Shown here piece by piece: positions 16,571 to 25,747 of a DNA stretch of 64,000 bases (position 1 is its first letter; each line of letters starts with the position of its first letter). Made by a program: the position numbers and the translations under genes. The notes beneath the pieces were generated by a model. The model saw nothing but the letters and a program-made list of their open reading frames with translations. It made no database searches and was not told where the DNA came from. The stretch is from positions 1,178,001 to 1,242,000 of the forward strand of contig NZ_CP127409.1 of assembly GCF_030291135.1 (NCBI RefSeq), read 5' to 3'. Origin of the DNA: Rhodanobacter thiooxydans. GTDB lineage: Bacteria; Pseudomonadota; Gammaproteobacteria; Xanthomonadales; Rhodanobacteraceae.

Positions 16571-17284
16571 TCAGCCCTTGCTGGCCGCTTTCTTGCCCGG
16601 TTTGGCAGCGGCGGGTCTGGTTGGCGTCGACGCCGCGGTGGCCGGTGCTGCCACGCTGGCAGCCGGGGCAGGGGTTTCCTCGCCGACCACATGGGCGCTT
16701 TCGATCAGCACCAGCGGATTCGGCACATCGCCGGCGAACGGACCCAGCGGGCGGGTGGGCAGCGCAGCGATCTTGTCGACCACCTCCATGCCCTTGATGA
16801 CCTTGCCGAACACGGTATAGCCCCAGGTCAGCCCGCTCTGGTTGCCGACGAAATCCAGCCGGCGGTTGTCGACCAGGTTGAAGAAAAACTGCGCAGTGCC
16901 GGAGTTCGGGTCGGCGCCGCGGGCGACGGCGACGGTGCCGCGCAGGTTGGACAGGCCGTTGTCCGCCTCGCTGGCCACGGCCGAACGCGTGCGCTTGGGC
17001 TGCAGGTCGCGGGTGTACAGGCCGCCCTGCACCAGGTAGCCGGGGATGGCCCGGTGCAGCAGGGTGCCGTCATAGAAGCCGTCGCGCACGTATTGCAGGA
17101 AGTTGGCCACGCTCTTCGGCGCCTTGTCCGGGTACAGCTCCAGCGTGATGTCGCCCTGCGAGGTGCGCAGCACGACCTGGGGCGGTGGTGTGGTGGCTGG
17201 CGCCACCGGTTTGGCGGTCTGTGCTGCCAGCGTCGGCGGCAGGATCAGGAGCAGCGTGGCGAGCAGGGATTTCAACATGGGCAT
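16571..17284 (-). CDS. Periplasmic cyclophilin-type peptidyl-prolyl isomerase
   Basis: Catalyses cis-trans isomerisation of proline bonds during protein folding. A signal peptide (MLKSLLATLLLILPPTLAA) directs it to the periplasm. The cyclophilin core runs from about residue 35 to 200, with catalytic LHRAIPGYLVQGG and GTAQFFFN. A Pro/Ala-rich basic tail (about 205-237, ending KKAASKG) is an unusual extension. Two ATG codons (17284 and 17278) and a TTG at 17287 compete as start; no clear ribosome site separates them. It lies upstream of lpxH. Confidence 0.9.
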   Translation of the reverse strand: MPMLKSLLATLLLILPPTLAAQTAKPVAPATTPPPQVVLRTSQGDITLELYPDKAPKSVANFLQYVRDGFYDGTLLHRAIPGYLVQGGLYTRDLQPKRTRSAVASEADNGLSNLRGTVAVARGADPNSGTAQFFFNLVDNRRLDFVGNQSGLTWGYTVFGKVIKGMEVVDKIAALPTRPLGPFAGDVPNPLVLIESAHVVGEETPAPAASVAAPATAASTPTRPAAAKPGKKAASKG

Positions 17285-17347
17285 CAAGATCGTCTGGGCG
17301 TCCGGACATGATACGCGGCAACGGCGGAAGCTGGTTCCTCGGCGCAG

Positions 17348-18865
17348 TCAGCTGCTGGAGATATCCAGCTTGATGCCCAGTTCGGCCATTGGCGATTGCT
17401 CCTGCTGCAGGTCGGCCTCGCTCAGCGGGTGCTGCTCGAACCAGGCCAGCGGCAGGGTCAGCCGCAGCGACTTGCTGCTGGCGGCCAGGCGCATTTGCGG
17501 CAACGACTCGGCCCGGCGCGCGCGGCGGAACAGCACCGCCAGGCGGAGCAGGGCGGTGGTGTAGCGGGCCAGCTGGCGATAGCGCTGCGGCAAGGTCGCG
17601 ACCACCGCCTTGTCCGGCTTGCGCCGGTGCATCTCGACCACCGCCGCCAGCAACTGCTGCTCCTGCCGCGAGAAGCCGGCCAGGTCGGCGTGGCGCAGGA
17701 TATAGGCGCCGTGGTGGTGGTGCTGGCTGTGCGCGATGGCCAGGCCGATCTCGTGCACGCGCGAGGCCCATGACAGCCACTCGCGGGCATCGGCGTCCAG
17801 TTTCCAGGCGCGCGCGACCTGGTCGAACAGCATCAGGGCGGTCGATTCGACCCGGCGCGCCTGGGCACGATCGACGCCGTAGCGGGTCGCCAGCGCGTCG
17901 ATGCTGGCGGTGCGCGGGTCGCTGCCGCCGGCGCGGCCGAGCAGGTCCCACAGCAGGCCCTCGCGCATCGAGCTTTCGCACACGTGCAGGCGCTCGATGC
18001 CGAGTGCGGCGAACGCGGCCTCCATGATCACCACGCCGCCGGCGATCACCGGTGCGCGTTCCTCGACCAGGCCGGGCAGCTTGAGCGTGCCGATCTGGCC
18101 GTGCTCGATCAGCGCGTCGCCCAGCGCGGCGAGCGAGGCCGGGGTGATGCCGTCGTCGGAGAATTTCATCGCCTGCACCACTGCGCCGATCGACTTGGCG
18201 GAGCCGGACGAGCCGTAGGCATCCTGCCAGCCGGATTCGCGATAGTCCTCGGCAAACTGCTGCAGCAGCACGCCGATCTCGCTGCGCGCGCGCTGCCAGC
18301 GCTTGCGGTTGATCTTGCCGCCGGGGAAAAAGCGCAAGGTCGAGGCGATGCAACCGGCCTGCACGCTTTCGGTGTGCAGCGGCGCCAGCCCGCGGCCGAT
18401 GATGAACTCGGTGCTGCCACCGCCGACGTCGATGACCAGCCGCGGTTCGCGCGAGGCGGGCAGGTCGTGCGCGGCGCCGAGGAAGATCAGGCGGCCTTCC
18501 TCGCGCCCGGAGACCACCTCGATCGGGTGGCCGAGCGCGGCCTCGGCGGTGGTCAGGAAGGTCTGCGGCGAAGCCAGCCGGCGCACCGTGTTGGTGGCCA
18601 CCGCACGCACCCGCATCGACGGCAGGCCGGCGATGCGCTGGCCGAAACGGGCCAGGCAGGCCATTGCGCGTGCGCGGCGTTCGGCGTCCAGGGTGCCGTC
18701 GGCGCGCAGGCCGGCGGCCATCCGCACGGTGTCGCGCAGGCGGTCGATCACGCGCGGCTCGCCGTGTTCCATGCGCGCCACCACCAGGTGGAAGCTGTTT
18801 GAGCCCATGTCCACGGCGGCGATCAGTTCGCCGTCGCGGATCGGTGTCTGTTCGGCTGGACTCAC
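17348..18865 (-). CDS. ppx: Exopolyphosphatase (Ppx/GppA family)
   Basis: Hydrolyses terminal phosphates from polyphosphate, or pppGpp. The 505-residue form has the ASKHA ATPase fold: AAVDMGSNSFHL near the start, the second phosphate-binding loop VIDVGGGSTEF, and a C-terminal HD-like domain with VHEIGLAIAHSQHHHHG. GTG 18865 is chosen because GGGAG lies eight bases upstream; an earlier GTG at 18904 is in frame. It follows ppk on the same strand, pairing synthesis and breakdown of polyphosphate in one cluster with phoBR. Confidence 0.92.
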   Translation of the reverse strand: MSPAEQTPIRDGELIAAVDMGSNSFHLVVARMEHGEPRVIDRLRDTVRMAAGLRADGTLDAERRARAMACLARFGQRIAGLPSMRVRAVATNTVRRLASPQTFLTTAEAALGHPIEVVSGREEGRLIFLGAAHDLPASREPRLVIDVGGGSTEFIIGRGLAPLHTESVQAGCIASTLRFFPGGKINRKRWQRARSEIGVLLQQFAEDYRESGWQDAYGSSGSAKSIGAVVQAMKFSDDGITPASLAALGDALIEHGQIGTLKLPGLVEERAPVIAGGVVIMEAAFAALGIERLHVCESSMREGLLWDLLGRAGGSDPRTASIDALATRYGVDRAQARRVESTALMLFDQVARAWKLDADAREWLSWASRVHEIGLAIAHSQHHHHGAYILRHADLAGFSRQEQQLLAAVVEMHRRKPDKAVVATLPQRYRQLARYTTALLRLAVLFRRARRAESLPQMRLAASSKSLRLTLPLAWFEQHPLSEADLQQEQSPMAELGIKLDISSS

Positions 18866-18949
18866 GCCCGGGCTCCCGCGACGGCAAAGTGCGGATTCTC
18901 GCACGCAGGCGTGGCGTGGGGAAAACGAGGGCTCATGCGGTGCGCCGAT

Positions 18950-21043
18950 TCACTTGCAGTAACGCTCGAGCAGGCCCTGCTGTGCGCTGTACGGCGGATG
19001 GCCGTCCGGCTCGGCGCGCACGTAGCGGCCGTCGCTGCCGAGCAGCCAGGCCTGGGTGTTGTCGGCCAGGCCGTTGGCCAGGGTTTCCTCGAACACCCGC
19101 GCAGCCAGTTCGGGATCGAGGATCGGAAACGCCACCTCGATCCGCCGCATCAGGTTGCGCTCCATCCAGTCGGCGCTGGCGCAGTAGATCTCGGGGTTGC
19201 CGTCGTTGGCGAACCAGTACACCCGGCTGTGTTCGAGGAAGCGTCCGATGATCGAGCGCACGCGGATGCGCTCGGAAATGCCGGGCAGGCCAGGGCGCAA
19301 CGTGCAGGCGCCGCGCACGATCAGGTCGATCTCCACGCCGGCCGTCGAGGCGCGGTACAGCGCCTCGATCACGCGTGCCTCGTTCAGCGCATTGAACTTG
19401 GCCACGATGCGGGCGGGTCGCCCGGCGCGCGCGTGCGCGGTTTCGCGCTCGATCTTCGCCAGCACGCTGGGGTACAGCGTGAACGGCGAATGCAGCAGCC
19501 GTTTCAGCTCGATGATCGGCCCCAGCCCGGACAGCTGCTGGAACACCTTGTGCAGGTCCTCGCCGATCTCCGGGTTCGCCGTCATCAGGCCGATGTCGGT
19601 GTACATGCGGCTGTTGGCCTGGTGGTAGTTGCCGGTGGACAGGTGCACGTAGCGGCGCAGCGCCTCGCCCTCGCGGCGCACGATCAGCATCATCTTGGCA
19701 TGGGTCTTGTAGCCGACCACGCCGTAGACCACCTGCACGCCGGCTTCCTGCAGGCGCGTGGCGAGGCGGATGTTGGCCTCCTCGTCGAAGCGTGCGCGCA
19801 GCTCGATCACCACGGTGACGTCCTTACCGTGGCGCGCGGCCTCCACCAGCAGGTCGACCAGCGGGGTATCCTCGCCGGCGCGGTACAGGGTCTGCTTGAT
19901 CGCCAGTACCTGCGGGTCGGCGGTGGCCTGGCGCAGCAGATCGATCACCGCGTTGAAGCTTTGGTAAGGGTGGTGCAGCAGCACGTCGTGCTGGCCGATC
20001 ACGTCGAACTTGTTGCGGCTGCTCTCGAGTGCCGGAGGCAATTGGGGGTTGAAGCGCGGGAACTTCAGTTCCGGCCGGTCCAGCCAGTCGTAGATCAGCC
20101 CGGCGCGGATGATGTTGACCGGGCCGTCGCAGCGGTACACGTCGGCGTCGTCCAGCTGGAAGTTCTGGGTCAGCATCGCGGTGATCGCCTGCGGGCAATC
20201 GTTGGCGATCTCCAGCCGTACCGGCCGCGCGTAGCCGCGCCCGACCAGTTCCTCGCTGAGCGCGAGGGCAAGGTTCTCCACCTCGGCCTCCTCGACGATC
20301 AGCTCGCTGTTGCGGGTGACCCGGAACTGGTACGAGCCGACCACCTTGAGGCCGGGGAACATCAGGTCGACGAAGGCCTGCAGCAGTTCGGCGAGGAACA
20401 CGAAATGCTCGCCGGGGCCGCTGACCTCGGCCGGCACGCGGATGATCCGCGGCAGCGAGCGCGGCGCGCGCACCAGCGCCATGTGCCCTTCGTGGCCGAA
20501 CGCATCGCGGCCACGCAGCACCACCGCGATGTTCAGCGTCTTGTTGAGGATGCGCGGGAACGGATGCGCCGGGTCCAGCCCCAGCGGCGACAGCACCGGC
20601 AGCACCTCGTGCTCGAAGTAGCCGCGCAGCCAGCGGTGCTGGCGCGGGGTCCAGCGCTTGCGGGTGAGGATGTGGATCTGCTCGGCGTCGAGTTGCGGGC
20701 CGATCTGCTCCTGCCAGGCGGCGTAGACCTCGGCGACCAGGTCCAGCACGCGGCTGCGGATGCGCGCCAGCAGTTCGCCGGAAGGGATGCCGTCCGGCCC
20801 CGGCGCGGCCGAGCCGTAGGCGTGGTGGTGCTTGAGCATCGCCACGCGCACCTCGAAGAACTCGTCGAGGTTGTTCGCCACGATGCTCAGGTAGCGCAGC
20901 CGTTCGAGCAATGGCACGGCAGCGTCGCGGGCCATCGCCAGCACGCGGAAGTTGAATTCCAGAGCGGCCAGTTCCCGGCTGAGGTAGAGGCCGGGGGTGG
21001 TCAGGTCGGTGGCGTCGGGCGGGGTGTGGGAAGCTGGGGCCAT
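18950..21043 (-). CDS. ppk: Polyphosphate kinase 1
   Basis: Makes inorganic polyphosphate from ATP at the inner membrane. The 697-residue length is normal for the family. The autophosphorylated histidine is His448 in GYKTHAKMML. YLSIVANNLDEFFEVRV near residue 50-68 and IKQTLYR (382-388) are conserved. It starts 52 bases after the phoR stop on the same strand and is followed by ppx. The order phoB-phoR-ppk-ppx links polyphosphate storage to the phosphate-starvation regulator. Confidence 0.96.
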   Translation of the reverse strand: MAPASHTPPDATDLTTPGLYLSRELAALEFNFRVLAMARDAAVPLLERLRYLSIVANNLDEFFEVRVAMLKHHHAYGSAAPGPDGIPSGELLARIRSRVLDLVAEVYAAWQEQIGPQLDAEQIHILTRKRWTPRQHRWLRGYFEHEVLPVLSPLGLDPAHPFPRILNKTLNIAVVLRGRDAFGHEGHMALVRAPRSLPRIIRVPAEVSGPGEHFVFLAELLQAFVDLMFPGLKVVGSYQFRVTRNSELIVEEAEVENLALALSEELVGRGYARPVRLEIANDCPQAITAMLTQNFQLDDADVYRCDGPVNIIRAGLIYDWLDRPELKFPRFNPQLPPALESSRNKFDVIGQHDVLLHHPYQSFNAVIDLLRQATADPQVLAIKQTLYRAGEDTPLVDLLVEAARHGKDVTVVIELRARFDEEANIRLATRLQEAGVQVVYGVVGYKTHAKMMLIVRREGEALRRYVHLSTGNYHQANSRMYTDIGLMTANPEIGEDLHKVFQQLSGLGPIIELKRLLHSPFTLYPSVLAKIERETAHARAGRPARIVAKFNALNEARVIEALYRASTAGVEIDLIVRGACTLRPGLPGISERIRVRSIIGRFLEHSRVYWFANDGNPEIYCASADWMERNLMRRIEVAFPILDPELAARVFEETLANGLADNTQAWLLGSDGRYVRAEPDGHPPYSAQQGLLERYCK

Positions 21044-21095
21044 GCCGCATTCTGGCTCATGGCCTGGGCCAATGCATGCCGCGCCGCCGCGGTTT

Positions 21096-22364
21096 TCAGC
21101 TCTCGTCGCTGCCGCCTGGAGCGAGCAGCCGGGCTGCGCCGAAATGGCAGGCGAAGGTGGAGCCGACGCCCGGCGCGCTCTCGATCTTCAGTTGCGCCTG
21201 GTGCAGATTCAGCACGTGCTTGACGATCGACAGGCCCAGTCCGGTGCCGCCGCTTTCGCGAGAGCGGCTGGAGGAGACCCGGTAGAAGCGTTCGGTGAGC
21301 CGGACCAGGTGCGAGGCCGGAATGCCGAAGCCGGTGTCGCTGACCGAGTACACCGCGCCGTCGGGCACGCGCTGCCAGCGGATGGTGATGCTGCCGCCGG
21401 CCGGGGTGTAGCGCACCGCGTTGCTGGCCAGGTTCGACAGCGCACTGTGCAGGTCCTTCGGCGAGCCGAGCAGGTCCGCCTCGGCGGTGGCTTCCAGCAC
21501 GATGCGGTGGCGGCCCTGGCTGAGCGCCTCGGCTTCCTTGCGCACGGTGGCCAGCAACGCCGCCATCGGCACGCGTTCTTCGGCCACTTCGTGCTGGGTC
21601 TCCAGCCGCGACAGGGTCAGCAGGTCTTCCACGATCTGCCCCATCCGCTTCGACTGGGTGCGCATTTCACCGAGCACCGGCGCCAGCTCGGGCACGTCTT
21701 CCGGGTCGAGCAGTTCAAGGTAGCCGTGGATCACCGTCAGCGGCGTGCGCAACTCGTGCGACACGTTCGCCACGAAGTCGCGGCGTACCTGTTCGAGCCG
21801 GTTCTGGTGGCTGATGTCGTGCGCCAGCAGCAACTGTTCGTGATCGCCGAACGGCAGCAGGCTGACGTTGAGCTGGCTGTCCGCCCGACCGGGGGCGGTG
21901 GTGTCGGTGAGCGGCTCGCGCGCGCCCTCGCGCAGCCAGCTGGCCAGCTCCGAGCCGGCCATCCGCTGCTGCAGCGGCGCGCCGCGGTCGTCCGGGCGGC
22001 GCAGCCCGAGCAGATTCTCGGCGGCGTGATTGAACCAGCGGATCTGCTGCTGGCGGTCGAGCAGCACCACCGCATCGGGCAACTGGCTGGCGGCGTTGCG
22101 GAGGTCACGCAGGGAGGAGGCAATGCGGCGGGAGCGCGTCATGAAACGGTCATGCTGGAGAGGGCTGGCAGCAGTCGGTGTCGTCATCATGGCCTGCGCT
22201 TGATGACGGATCCGGGTCAGCAGCAAGACGACTTCGGCCACCGCAACCACGGCGATGCCCGTCGCCACGCGCCCGCCGGCGAGCCAGCCCAGCATGGCGC
22301 CGGCGCACAGCGCCGCGGCGAGTGCCGCGGGCAGTTTCCAGGAGGGCGTGGTGGGCGGAGTCAT
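21096..22364 (-). CDS. phoR: Phosphate regulon sensor histidine kinase PhoR
   Basis: Membrane sensor kinase that phosphorylates PhoB when phosphate is scarce. The 422-residue protein has two N-terminal hydrophobic segments (about 10-50) and a PAS domain (about 90-185). The dimerisation/phosphoacceptor helix carries His203 in VSHELRTPL. The ATPase domain has N-box NLASNAVRYTP, G1 DTGFGIP and G2 GTGLGLSIVKH. The start used, ATG 22364, has no strong ribosome site. An in-frame ATG at 22397 is possible. It follows phoB with a 73-base gap. Confidence 0.93.
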   Translation of the reverse strand: MTPPTTPSWKLPAALAAALCAGAMLGWLAGGRVATGIAVVAVAEVVLLLTRIRHQAQAMMTTPTAASPLQHDRFMTRSRRIASSLRDLRNAASQLPDAVVLLDRQQQIRWFNHAAENLLGLRRPDDRGAPLQQRMAGSELASWLREGAREPLTDTTAPGRADSQLNVSLLPFGDHEQLLLAHDISHQNRLEQVRRDFVANVSHELRTPLTVIHGYLELLDPEDVPELAPVLGEMRTQSKRMGQIVEDLLTLSRLETQHEVAEERVPMAALLATVRKEAEALSQGRHRIVLEATAEADLLGSPKDLHSALSNLASNAVRYTPAGGSITIRWQRVPDGAVYSVSDTGFGIPASHLVRLTERFYRVSSSRSRESGGTGLGLSIVKHVLNLHQAQLKIESAPGVGSTFACHFGAARLLAPGGSDES

Positions 22365-22437
22365 GCTGGCGCCAGAGTATGGACGGCGAGCCAGCATCGG
22401 CAAAAGCCGCGGATACCGCAAGCCTGCCGGAGCCGGC

Positions 22438-23127
22438 TCAGGTACTGGTCGAGAAGCGGTAGCCGGTGCCGCGCACGGTCTGCACCAGTTCGTCCAGCTT
22501 CCATGGTTCCAGCGTCTTGCGCAGGCGGCGGATGTGCACGTCGACGGTGCGTTCCTCCACGTACACGCTGCCGCCCCAGACATGGTCGAGCAGTTGCGTG
22601 CGCGAGTAGACGCGCTCGGGGTGGGTCATGAAGAAATACAGCAGGCGGTATTCGGTAGGGCCGATCGGCACCGCTGCGTCGCCGGCGAATACCCGGTGCG
22701 CCGGGCCGTCGATGCGCAGGCCGCCCAGCTCGACCATGCCGGAGCCGTCATCGCCCTGGCTGCGCCGCAGCACAGCCTTGATGCGGGCGACCAGTTCGCG
22801 GGTCGAGAACGGCTTGACCACGTAGTCGTCGACGCCGGCCTCGAGGCCGTTGACGCGGTCCATTTCCTCGCCGCGCGCGGTGAGCATGATGATCGGGATC
22901 TCGCGGCTGAGTTCTTCCTTGCGCAGGCGCCGGGCCAGTTCGAGGCCGCTCATGCCCGGCAGCATCCAGTCGAGCAGGATCAGGTCGGGTACCTGTTCGG
23001 CGAGCGCCAGCTGGGCGGCACGGGCGTCGGCAGCCTGCATCGCGTCCATGCCGGCCTTGCGCAGGGCGAAGGCGATCATTTCGCGGATGGAGGTCTCGTC
23101 TTCAACGATCAGGATGCGTTTGTGCAC
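22438..23127 (-). CDS. phoB: Phosphate regulon response regulator PhoB
   Basis: Transcription factor that binds Pho boxes after phosphorylation by PhoR. The 229-residue protein has a receiver domain (1-120) with the phosphorylated Asp53 in LLDWMLPG, Lys near 105 in VVKPFS, and an OmpR-type winged helix at about 130-227 with [13 protein letters not shown]. Start codon is GTG 23127. It leads the leftward cluster phoR-ppk-ppx. Confidence 0.95.
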   Translation of the reverse strand: MHKRILIVEDETSIREMIAFALRKAGMDAMQAADARAAQLALAEQVPDLILLDWMLPGMSGLELARRLRKEELSREIPIIMLTARGEEMDRVNGLEAGVDDYVVKPFSTRELVARIKAVLRRSQGDDGSGMVELGGLRIDGPAHRVFAGDAAVPIGPTEYRLLYFFMTHPERVYSRTQLLDHVWGGSVYVEERTVDVHIRRLRKTLEPWKLDELVQTVRGTGYRFSTST

Positions 23128-23202
23128 GCCGTGGTCCGCCTTGGCTTGTGACCGGCATATTGCAGCGGATCTATGTTACGCGTCGATGACACGGGTCGCA
23201 GC

Positions 23203-24825
23203 CTACTGCCGGGAACCGTCGCCCGGGCTGTCTTCGGTCTTGATCTTGCGTTTGTGCAGCTCCAGTACCAGCGGGGTCAGTTCGGCGATGCGCGCCTGGA
23301 TGCGCACTCGCGCGTAGTAGTCCAGGTCGTCACGCTTGAGCAGCCGCTTGAGCTGCTCCATCGCATCGTACGGACGGCCGGAGTAGTAGCTGGCGTCGGC
23401 GAAGGCCTCGCCGGCGCGCACGCTGTCGCCGGCCTTGTCGCTGGCGCGGGCGTAGGTGCTGTAGATCTCCGGCTCGCTGGCGTTGTCCAGCAGTGGCCGC
23501 AGCAGGTCGGCAGCGAGGTGGGCCTGCCGCTGGTCGCCGCCGGCGGTGAGTGCCTTGGCATAGGCGAGCGCGACCGCGCGGTTGCGGGGCGACTGGGTGT
23601 TGAGCCCGGCATACGCCGCCAGCGCCGCGGCGCGCTGCCCGGCCTGCAGGTGGGCGTCGGCCAGCGCCAGCTGCAGCACCAGGCTTTCAGGGTGCGCCTG
23701 CAGCAGCGGCTGCAATTGCTCGGCCGCCGCGGCGCCGCGGCCGCTGCGGGTAAGCGCCAGCGCGTAGCCGTAGCGGTTCGCCGGGGTGTTGAACTCCGGC
23801 CGGGTCTGCAGGCTGGCGCCGTAGTAGGTGGCCAGCTTGGTCGCATCACCGGCCAGCACGCGCACCCGCTCGCGCATCAGGGCGTAGTTGTCCAGGCTGC
23901 CGCTCGCCGGTGCGGCGACCAGCGTGGCGGGATCCTTCACGAAGGCGATCGGCGCGGTGCTTTTCTCCCACTGCAGCTTGTCCATCGCGGTGCCGGCGGG
24001 GCGCAGCTTCTGCGCGGCGATCAGCGCGCCGGCGCGCGCCTTCGCGTCGCTGATGCGCATCGTCGTCACCGGGTGCGTCTGCAGCAGGGCCGGCACGTCC
24101 TCGCCACCGGCGCCGGCGCTCATGACGTCCTGCATGCGCTGGAAGAAGCCGGCCATCGCGTTCGGGTCGAAGCCGGCCCTGGCCAGGGTCTGGATGCCGA
24201 CGCGGTCGGCCTCGATCTCGTCCTTGCGGGTGAAGTTGATCGACTTCTGCGCGATCAGGCCCTGGCCGCCGGCCAGCACCGCCATCGGCGCGTCGCCGCT
24301 GTGGCTGCTGGCACCGGCGGCAATCGCGCCCAGCAGCACCAGCGCCATCAGCGGTGCGTCCTTCTTCGAGTCCTCGAACGCGCGTTGCAGGTGGTTCTGG
24401 GTGATGTGGCCGATTTCGTGGGCGACCACGCCGGCCAGCTCGCTCTCGTCGCGGGTGATCGTGATCAGCCCGGCGTTCACCGCGATGTAGCCGCCGGGCG
24501 CGGCGAACGCGTTGATTTCCTGGTCCTTGACGATGAAGAACGCGAAGTGTTCCTTCGGTTTGTCACTGCTGGCGACCAGCCGGTAGCCGAGGTCGTTGAT
24601 GTAGTCGTCCAGCAGCGGATCGTCCACCACCATGTCCAGCGCGCGCATCTGGCGCAGCATGGAGGCGCCGTAATCCTGCGCTTCCTGCGGCGAGATCAGC
24701 GCGTTCGCCGAACTGCCCAGGTCGGGCAGGCGCACGTCCTGCTGGGCGCCGGCGGCGCAAGCCAGTCCGGCGCTGATCAGCGCCATCAGCAGGCGCGGTG
24801 CGGGTCGTCGTGGTGCCATGCTCAT
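23203..24825 (-). CDS. bepA: BepA-like periplasmic M48 metalloprotease with TPR tail
   Basis: Quality-control zinc protease of outer-membrane assembly. The 540-residue protein has a signal peptide (LLMALISAGLACAAGA), the zinc motif HEIGH (about residue 133) and a third zinc ligand in RKDEIEADRVGIQTL. A C-terminal TPR-like region of about 200 residues is rich in Ala and Leu. The family (YfgC) degrades misassembled LptD and assists BamA. Two ATG codons, 24825 and 24819, are equally possible. It is divergent from grxC with a 112-base gap. Confidence 0.88.
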   Translation of the reverse strand: MSMAPRRPAPRLLMALISAGLACAAGAQQDVRLPDLGSSANALISPQEAQDYGASMLRQMRALDMVVDDPLLDDYINDLGYRLVASSDKPKEHFAFFIVKDQEINAFAAPGGYIAVNAGLITITRDESELAGVVAHEIGHITQNHLQRAFEDSKKDAPLMALVLLGAIAAGASSHSGDAPMAVLAGGQGLIAQKSINFTRKDEIEADRVGIQTLARAGFDPNAMAGFFQRMQDVMSAGAGGEDVPALLQTHPVTTMRISDAKARAGALIAAQKLRPAGTAMDKLQWEKSTAPIAFVKDPATLVAAPASGSLDNYALMRERVRVLAGDATKLATYYGASLQTRPEFNTPANRYGYALALTRSGRGAAAAEQLQPLLQAHPESLVLQLALADAHLQAGQRAAALAAYAGLNTQSPRNRAVALAYAKALTAGGDQRQAHLAADLLRPLLDNASEPEIYSTYARASDKAGDSVRAGEAFADASYYSGRPYDAMEQLKRLLKRDDLDYYARVRIQARIAELTPLVLELHKRKIKTEDSPGDGSRQ

Positions 24826-24937
24826 AAGGTGGGTGACAATAGCATTGTGACCGTGGCGCGCCGCATCGGTTCCGCTTGAGCTGCCGGTGCGCGCCCCCAT
24901 TTAGTGACGGCCTTTCCCCAAGTTGCGGAGTGTTGTG

Positions 24938-25201
24938 ATGTCCAAGATCGAGGTCTATTCCACCGCGGTATGCCCGTACTGCGTGGCGGCCAAGAACCTG
25001 CTCAAGGCCAAGGGGCTGGAGTGGACCGAGGTGCGCGTCGATACCGATCCGGCGCAGCGTGACGCTATGCTGGCACGCAGCGGCGGCCGCCGCACGGTGC
25101 CGCAGATCTTCATCAACGACCGGCACGTGGGCGGCTACGACGACCTGGTCGCCGCCGATCGCAGCGGCAAGCTGGCCGAGCTGCTGGAGCAGGTGGCATG
25201 A
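24938..25201 (+). CDS. grxC: Glutaredoxin 3
   Basis: Small cytoplasmic dithiol oxidoreductase that uses glutathione to reduce protein disulfides. The 87-residue protein has the active site CPYC (12-15), the cis-proline motif TVPQIF and the glutathione-binding GGYDD. GGAG lies seven bases before ATG 24938. Its stop overlaps the start of the next gene (ATGA), so the two are translated together. Confidence 0.95.
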   Translation: MSKIEVYSTAVCPYCVAAKNLLKAKGLEWTEVRVDTDPAQRDAMLARSGGRRTVPQIFINDRHVGGYDDLVAADRSGKLAELLEQVA

Positions 25202-25581
25202 GCGACAAACTTGCCGAATTCACCGCGTTCCGCCAGCGCATGAACGAGCGCATCCTGGCCGAGGACAACCAGGTCGTGCGGCGCTTCTTCGCGCTGGACA
25301 CGCAGACCTACAAGGCCGGCGCGCTGGACGTGAAGACCAAGGAGATGCTGGGCCTGGTCGCCTCGATGGTGCTGCGCTGCGACGACTGCATCAGCTACCA
25401 CGTGGCCCAGTGCAAGGACGCCGGCGTGCAGCGCGACGAGTTCTTCGAGGTGTTCAGCGTGGGCCTGGTGGTGGGCGGCTCGATCGTGATCCCGCACCTG
25501 CGCCGCGCGGTGGACCTGCTCGACCAGCTGGAGTCGGGCGCCGAGGGTGGCCCCGCCTGCGCCGACCACGCCGGAGCATAG
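25198..25581 (+). CDS. AhpD-like carboxymuconolactone decarboxylase-family protein
   Basis: A 127-residue all-helical protein of the AhpD/CMD family with a CxxC pair in LRCDDCISYH (residues 60-63), followed by the conserved His. This pattern fits an alkylhydroperoxidase-like thiol redox role rather than true decarboxylase activity. Coupling to glutaredoxin through a 4-base overlap supports a redox function, with glutaredoxin as a possible reductant (inference). The substrate is unknown. Confidence 0.8.
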   Translation: MSDKLAEFTAFRQRMNERILAEDNQVVRRFFALDTQTYKAGALDVKTKEMLGLVASMVLRCDDCISYHVAQCKDAGVQRDEFFEVFSVGLVVGGSIVIPHLRRAVDLLDQLESGAEGGPACADHAGA

Positions 25582-25597
25582 CCGCCTGCGGCTTTTT
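25580..25597 (+). terminator. Weak intrinsic terminator after the grxC operon
   Basis: A 5-bp stem (AGCCG/CGGCT, 4-base loop) is followed by five T residues directly after the stop codon. Confidence 0.45.
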
Positions 25598-25747
25598 GCA
25601 ATGCTGCGTGCGAGTATTTTCAACGCCTTGCGGGGCAGCTGCCCTGTTCGCGACGGGGCCAATCGGCGATAATCGTCCGGTTTCGGTGCGTGCGCCTCCC
25701 CATGCGCACGCACTGCCCACAGCATTCCGTTCCAAGGAGTTCCCCCC

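Noticed and set aside
15604..16797. An open frame running from the att-like palindrome across lpxH on the plus strand.
   Set aside because: It is antisense to lpxH and the cyclophilin gene. Its first part is the translated repeat region.
18911..22631. Long plus-strand open frames opposite ppk and phoR.
   Set aside because: They are shadows caused by high third-position GC; the minus strand carries unmistakable PPK, PhoR and PhoB motifs.
23148..23165. A Pho-box-like sequence (CTGCAAT, 4 bases, CGGTCAC on the minus strand) upstream of phoB.
   Set aside because: It matches about 11 of 14 consensus positions but ends only about 20 bases before the start codon, which would place the transcription start inside the gene.
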